DNA of 64,000 nucleotides from NCBI RefSeq assembly GCF_010500815.1, contig NZ_JAAAMG010000004.1, positions 50,186 through 114,185 of the forward strand, read 5' to 3'. The position numbers and the translations under genes were made by a program. Numbering within the stretch: position 1 is the first letter of the stretch; each line of letters begins with the position of its first letter. The DNA is from Jiella pacifica (lineage in GTDB: Bacteria; Pseudomonadota; Alphaproteobacteria; Rhizobiales; Rhizobiaceae). Shown piece by piece: positions 61,610 to 64,000 of this stretch. The notes below the pieces were generated by a model. That model worked only from the letters and a program-made list of their open reading frames with translations. It was not told where the DNA came from and made no database searches.

Positions 61610-61653
61610 CCTGTCATTTCTGCTGAGGCTTCCGCCTCGACGTGCGGTGCGGC

Positions 61654-63789
<2,136 letters not shown>

Positions 63790-64000
63790 GTTCTTGCCTT
63801 TCGTTCGGCGTCGCAGCCGGGAAATCCCGATGCGGCGCTTTGGCGTTGTTCTTTTTCAAAACGCGCCATGGGCAAGACGGCGAGAGGCTTCGCGCAGCGC
63901 TTCGTCAGTGAAGCGTTCGGCCGTTTTCGGCCAGCCCGGAAGCATCCGGCAATCCTGCCCCATGACCGTTCGGTGGTCCGTCGCGGGCAGGGCCCGCGGG

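Overview
The window is GC-rich DNA from an alphaproteobacterium, most likely of the Hyphomicrobiales (rhizobia and relatives; an Aurantimonadaceae-type marine or plant-associated lineage would fit, but that is inference). Pointers are an alphaproteobacterial 5-aminolevulinate synthase (HemA), a rhizobial-type rhamnose catabolic cluster with a fused RhaD aldolase/dehydrogenase, a propionyl-CoA carboxylase/methylmalonyl-CoA mutase set, a bacterial arginyl/leucyl-tRNA-protein transferase and many ABC sugar transporters.

Layout. 1-5.6 kb: the tail end of a prophage: a repeat-rich tail-tip protein cut by the window edge, three small paralogous proteins, tail-fibre genes including one with an S74 self-cleaving chaperone domain, a DNA adenine methylase and a small exported protein on the other strand. 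It stops beside a tRNA-Ser(CGA) gene whose 3' end faces the phage, so that tRNA is a plausible attachment site. 6.2-11 kb: gltB (glutamate synthase large subunit), with no gltD beside it. 11.4-23 kb: L-rhamnose use. rhaD, rhaI and a SIS-domain sugar-phosphate isomerase run leftward; a DeoR regulator, mutarotase, rhamnulokinase and a complete ABC importer run rightward from a shared control region that carries three 10-bp-spaced repeats. 23.1-24.2 kb: an AT-rich island with one unrecognised membrane protein.

24.2-35.6 kb: a polyol or rare-sugar cluster around a SorC-type regulator. Leftward are a ketose 3-epimerase, a PfkB kinase and three short-chain dehydrogenases; rightward are an ABC importer (binding protein, two permeases, a small membrane protein, ATPase) and a xylitol/sorbitol-type dehydrogenase. 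Polyol is imported, oxidised to a ketose, epimerised and phosphorylated. 35.6-45.7 kb: propionate metabolism (pccB at the right, pccA-scpA at the left), interrupted by an IS4-family insertion sequence, a DUF4160/DUF2442 trio, an HXXEE membrane protein and a YghU-type glutathione transferase.

46-64 kb: mostly housekeeping and single genes: an ABC exporter, a DMT permease, the tRNA-protein transferase, an SLC13 permease, an RDD protein, a ferredoxin-reductase-like flavoprotein, a methyltransferase, a MarR regulator, a SAF-domain oxidoreductase, hemA with an FNR/FixK-like box, a cupin, an AbrB-type permease, an aminotransferase and pnp with a clear terminator. The less explained parts are the phage paralogue trio, the AT-rich orphan, the SIS protein of the rhamnose operon, the small membrane protein in the polyol importer, the hairpin over the transposase start, and the hemA control region.
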